Part shown: one piece after another, positions 63,000-64,000 of the stretch
Numbering within the stretch: the first letter of the stretch is position 1
Layout of the letters: every line of letters starts with the position of its first letter
Assembly (NCBI GenBank): GCA_019638355.1
Contig: JAHBTY010000001.1
Span: 868,001 to 932,000, forward strand
Length of the DNA: 64,000 nt
Reading direction: 5' to 3'
Source of the DNA: Cyclobacteriaceae bacterium
GTDB lineage: Bacteria > Bacteroidota > Bacteroidia > Cytophagales > Cyclobacteriaceae
Notes under the pieces: model-generated
Told to the model about the DNA's origin: nothing
The model's database searches: none
The model's input: only the letters and a program-made list of their open reading frames with translations
Program-made: the position numbers and the translations under genes

Positions 63000-63560
63000 A
63001 TGAAAATCAAGAGACTATGTATTGGACTTTTGGCTTTGTTGCTGGCGTTTCCTTCATGGAGGTTGCTGGCTCAAAGTACGTTTAAGTCGAAGTATGGATC
63101 ATTGTCAATTACTGCCTCGTACTTTGACCTTCCCTTGACGGTCCATACGAAAGCGGTTGAAGTTTCATTGGACTACGAGACTTCAGAAATCATTCTTATC
63201 CTCAGCCCAACGGCTTTGCATACCGGCATCGATTCAATTGATCATCGTTTAAAAATAATCGACAATACATGGGTATTACGAGGCAACCTTAACCTGGGGC
63301 GCATTAATACAACAACCCATGCGCCACAGAATTTTCAATTGACCGGAATTCTTGAATTGCTGCCAAACCAGAAACTGACTGTTAAAGGCATTGGTCGGCT
63401 TGAGCATATCGGTGGAGGGGAAGAAATGGCATGCGAGCTTGCGTTTTACTTTGATTTAGATTTGGAACCCTTGGGGATATCCGCCCTAACGGGACCATCC
63501 GGGAGCGAAAACCTGGTTAAGGTCCGGTTCTTTGAAACGGTATTGAGAAAAGTTAACTGA
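63000..63560 (+). CDS. Secreted YceI-like protein
   Basis: The ATG at 63000 opens a signal peptide (MKIKRLCIGLLALLLAFPSWRLLAQ). The mature domain resembles YceI (SLDYETSEIILILSPTAL, GIDSIDHRLKIIDNTWVLRG, TTHAPQNFQLTGILELLPNQ), though more divergent than the family copy at 38483. Starts further upstream would add a hydrophilic extension and are rejected. Confidence 0.65.
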   Translation: MKIKRLCIGLLALLLAFPSWRLLAQSTFKSKYGSLSITASYFDLPLTVHTKAVEVSLDYETSEIILILSPTALHTGIDSIDHRLKIIDNTWVLRGNLNLGRINTTTHAPQNFQLTGILELLPNQKLTVKGIGRLEHIGGGEEMACELAFYFDLDLEPLGISALTGPSGSENLVKVRFFETVLRKVN

Positions 63561-63581
63561 AAATAATTTTAGACATCTTTT

Positions 63582-63770
63582 ATGAAAAATCATTGGTTAT
63601 GGATGATCATTGGGTGCGGCTTGCCGCTGCTCCTCATTTTCCTACTACCGGTTTTTGGCATTAAGTCAAATACAGGATTCCTGCTGTTTATGATTCTTTG
63701 TTTTGCCTCTCATCTTTTTATGATGCGCGACATGAATCACACAAGTAATGACAAACACTCCCATCACTAA
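63582..63770 (+). CDS. DUF2933-like small membrane protein
   Basis: This 62-residue protein has two hydrophobic segments (MIIGCGLPLLLIFLLPVFGI and FLLFMILCFASHLFMM) and a His/Asp-rich tail (MNHTSNDKHSHH). This resembles the small DUF2933 membrane proteins that occur with copper-efflux genes. It begins 21 bases after the preceding gene and could be co-transcribed with the following gene. Confidence 0.7.
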   Translation: MKNHWLWMIIGCGLPLLLIFLLPVFGIKSNTGFLLFMILCFASHLFMMRDMNHTSNDKHSHH

Positions 63771-63782
63771 AACGAAATTGAT

Positions 63783-64000
63783 ATGGCACAGATTCACATA
63801 AAACGCTTTGGTTTTGCCTGTGGAGCTACAGGAGTACTATTGTACCTGGGGTGCATATTAGTAATGGCAACAGTAGGGAGAGAAGGCACCGTATTATTCC
63901 TCAACAGTTTATTGCATGGCATCGATGTTTCATCAATCCTACGGATGAACATGTCCATAACAGAAGTCTTGATCGGTGTCGTTCAAACTTTTATACTGGG
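63783..64000 (+). CDS. DUF5676-like membrane protein (partial, 3' cut by window edge)
   Basis: The ATG at 63783 starts MAQIHIKRFGFACGATGVLL and continues with LYLGCILVMATVGREGTVLF and the conserved FLNSLLHGIDVSSI, then LRMNMSITEVLIGVVQTFIL. This resembles DUF5676 small membrane proteins, which accompany metal-efflux genes. The gene continues past the window edge. Confidence 0.8.
   Translation, partial: MAQIHIKRFGFACGATGVLLYLGCILVMATVGREGTVLFLNSLLHGIDVSSILRMNMSITEVLIGVVQTFIL

Overview
This window looks like chromosomal DNA of a Bacteroidota bacterium, most likely of the Cytophagales. Three observations support this. Several upstream regions carry the Bacteroidota promoter pattern TTTG-(18-20 nt)-TAnnTTTG, for example before lpdA, before the met operon leader and before rtcB. 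Many proteins belong to families typical of the phylum (DKNYY, DUF3347, DUF2911, DUF1684, HYC_CC_PP, DUF5676, RND efflux adaptors with N-terminal heavy-metal-binding domains). Shine-Dalgarno sequences are weak. No tRNA, rRNA, CRISPR array or intact insertion sequence was seen.

The left half (1 to about 33500) is ordinary chromosome. It runs from the 3' end of a MutS-like ATPase gene through secreted hypothetical proteins, a HisC-like aminotransferase with a twin-arginine leader, and a divergent katG/oxyR peroxide-defence pair. Two TPR paralogues and rtcB follow; rtcB has a structured leader that looks like an attenuator. Next come a divergent Nramp-like transporter, an arginase-fold protein with an altered metal site, an MntA-HepT toxin-antitoxin pair and a lone nqrF.

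A sulfur amino acid operon (osmC-like, metY, metX, hom; minus strand) is preceded by a SAM-I riboswitch, a 48-residue ORF ending in a cysteine run, and a stable hairpin. Then come fabG and lpdA divergently, a Crp/Fnr-type regulator with a perfect FNR-like palindrome downstream, a rhodanese with a metal-binding N-terminus, MarC, an aminotransferase and radC. Between 33543 and 34680 the DNA is decayed: a multiply frameshifted glycosylase-like pseudogene and an inverted repeat.

The right half (34681 to about 62800) is almost entirely minus-strand and is dominated by copper/silver-type heavy-metal resistance. It contains a CusA-type RND pump (split into two frames at an A7 run), a TolC-like channel, two CusB-like adaptors, a CPH-type copper ATPase, two multicopper oxidases (one fused to a CopB-like outer-membrane domain through a very Met-rich linker) and three DUF3347 modules. 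It also has Met/His-rich lipoproteins, a TRASH-like protein, two tiny membrane proteins starting M-x-K-P-C-C, and an AraC-type regulator fused to an HMA-like N-terminal domain. Together these suggest cytoplasmic export (ATPase), periplasmic oxidation and sequestration (oxidases, DUF3347, lipoproteins) and trans-envelope efflux (CusABC-TolC). Embedded among them are an HhH plus PD-(D/E)XK-like putative nuclease, two methyltransferases and several stress proteins. The window ends in plus-strand small membrane proteins (DUF2933-like, DUF5676-like) that often accompany metal-efflux loci.

The observations most worth following are the poly-cysteine ORF between the SAM riboswitch and the met operon, the rtcB leader, the M-x-K-P-C-C microproteins, the split cusA and the HMA-AraC regulator.
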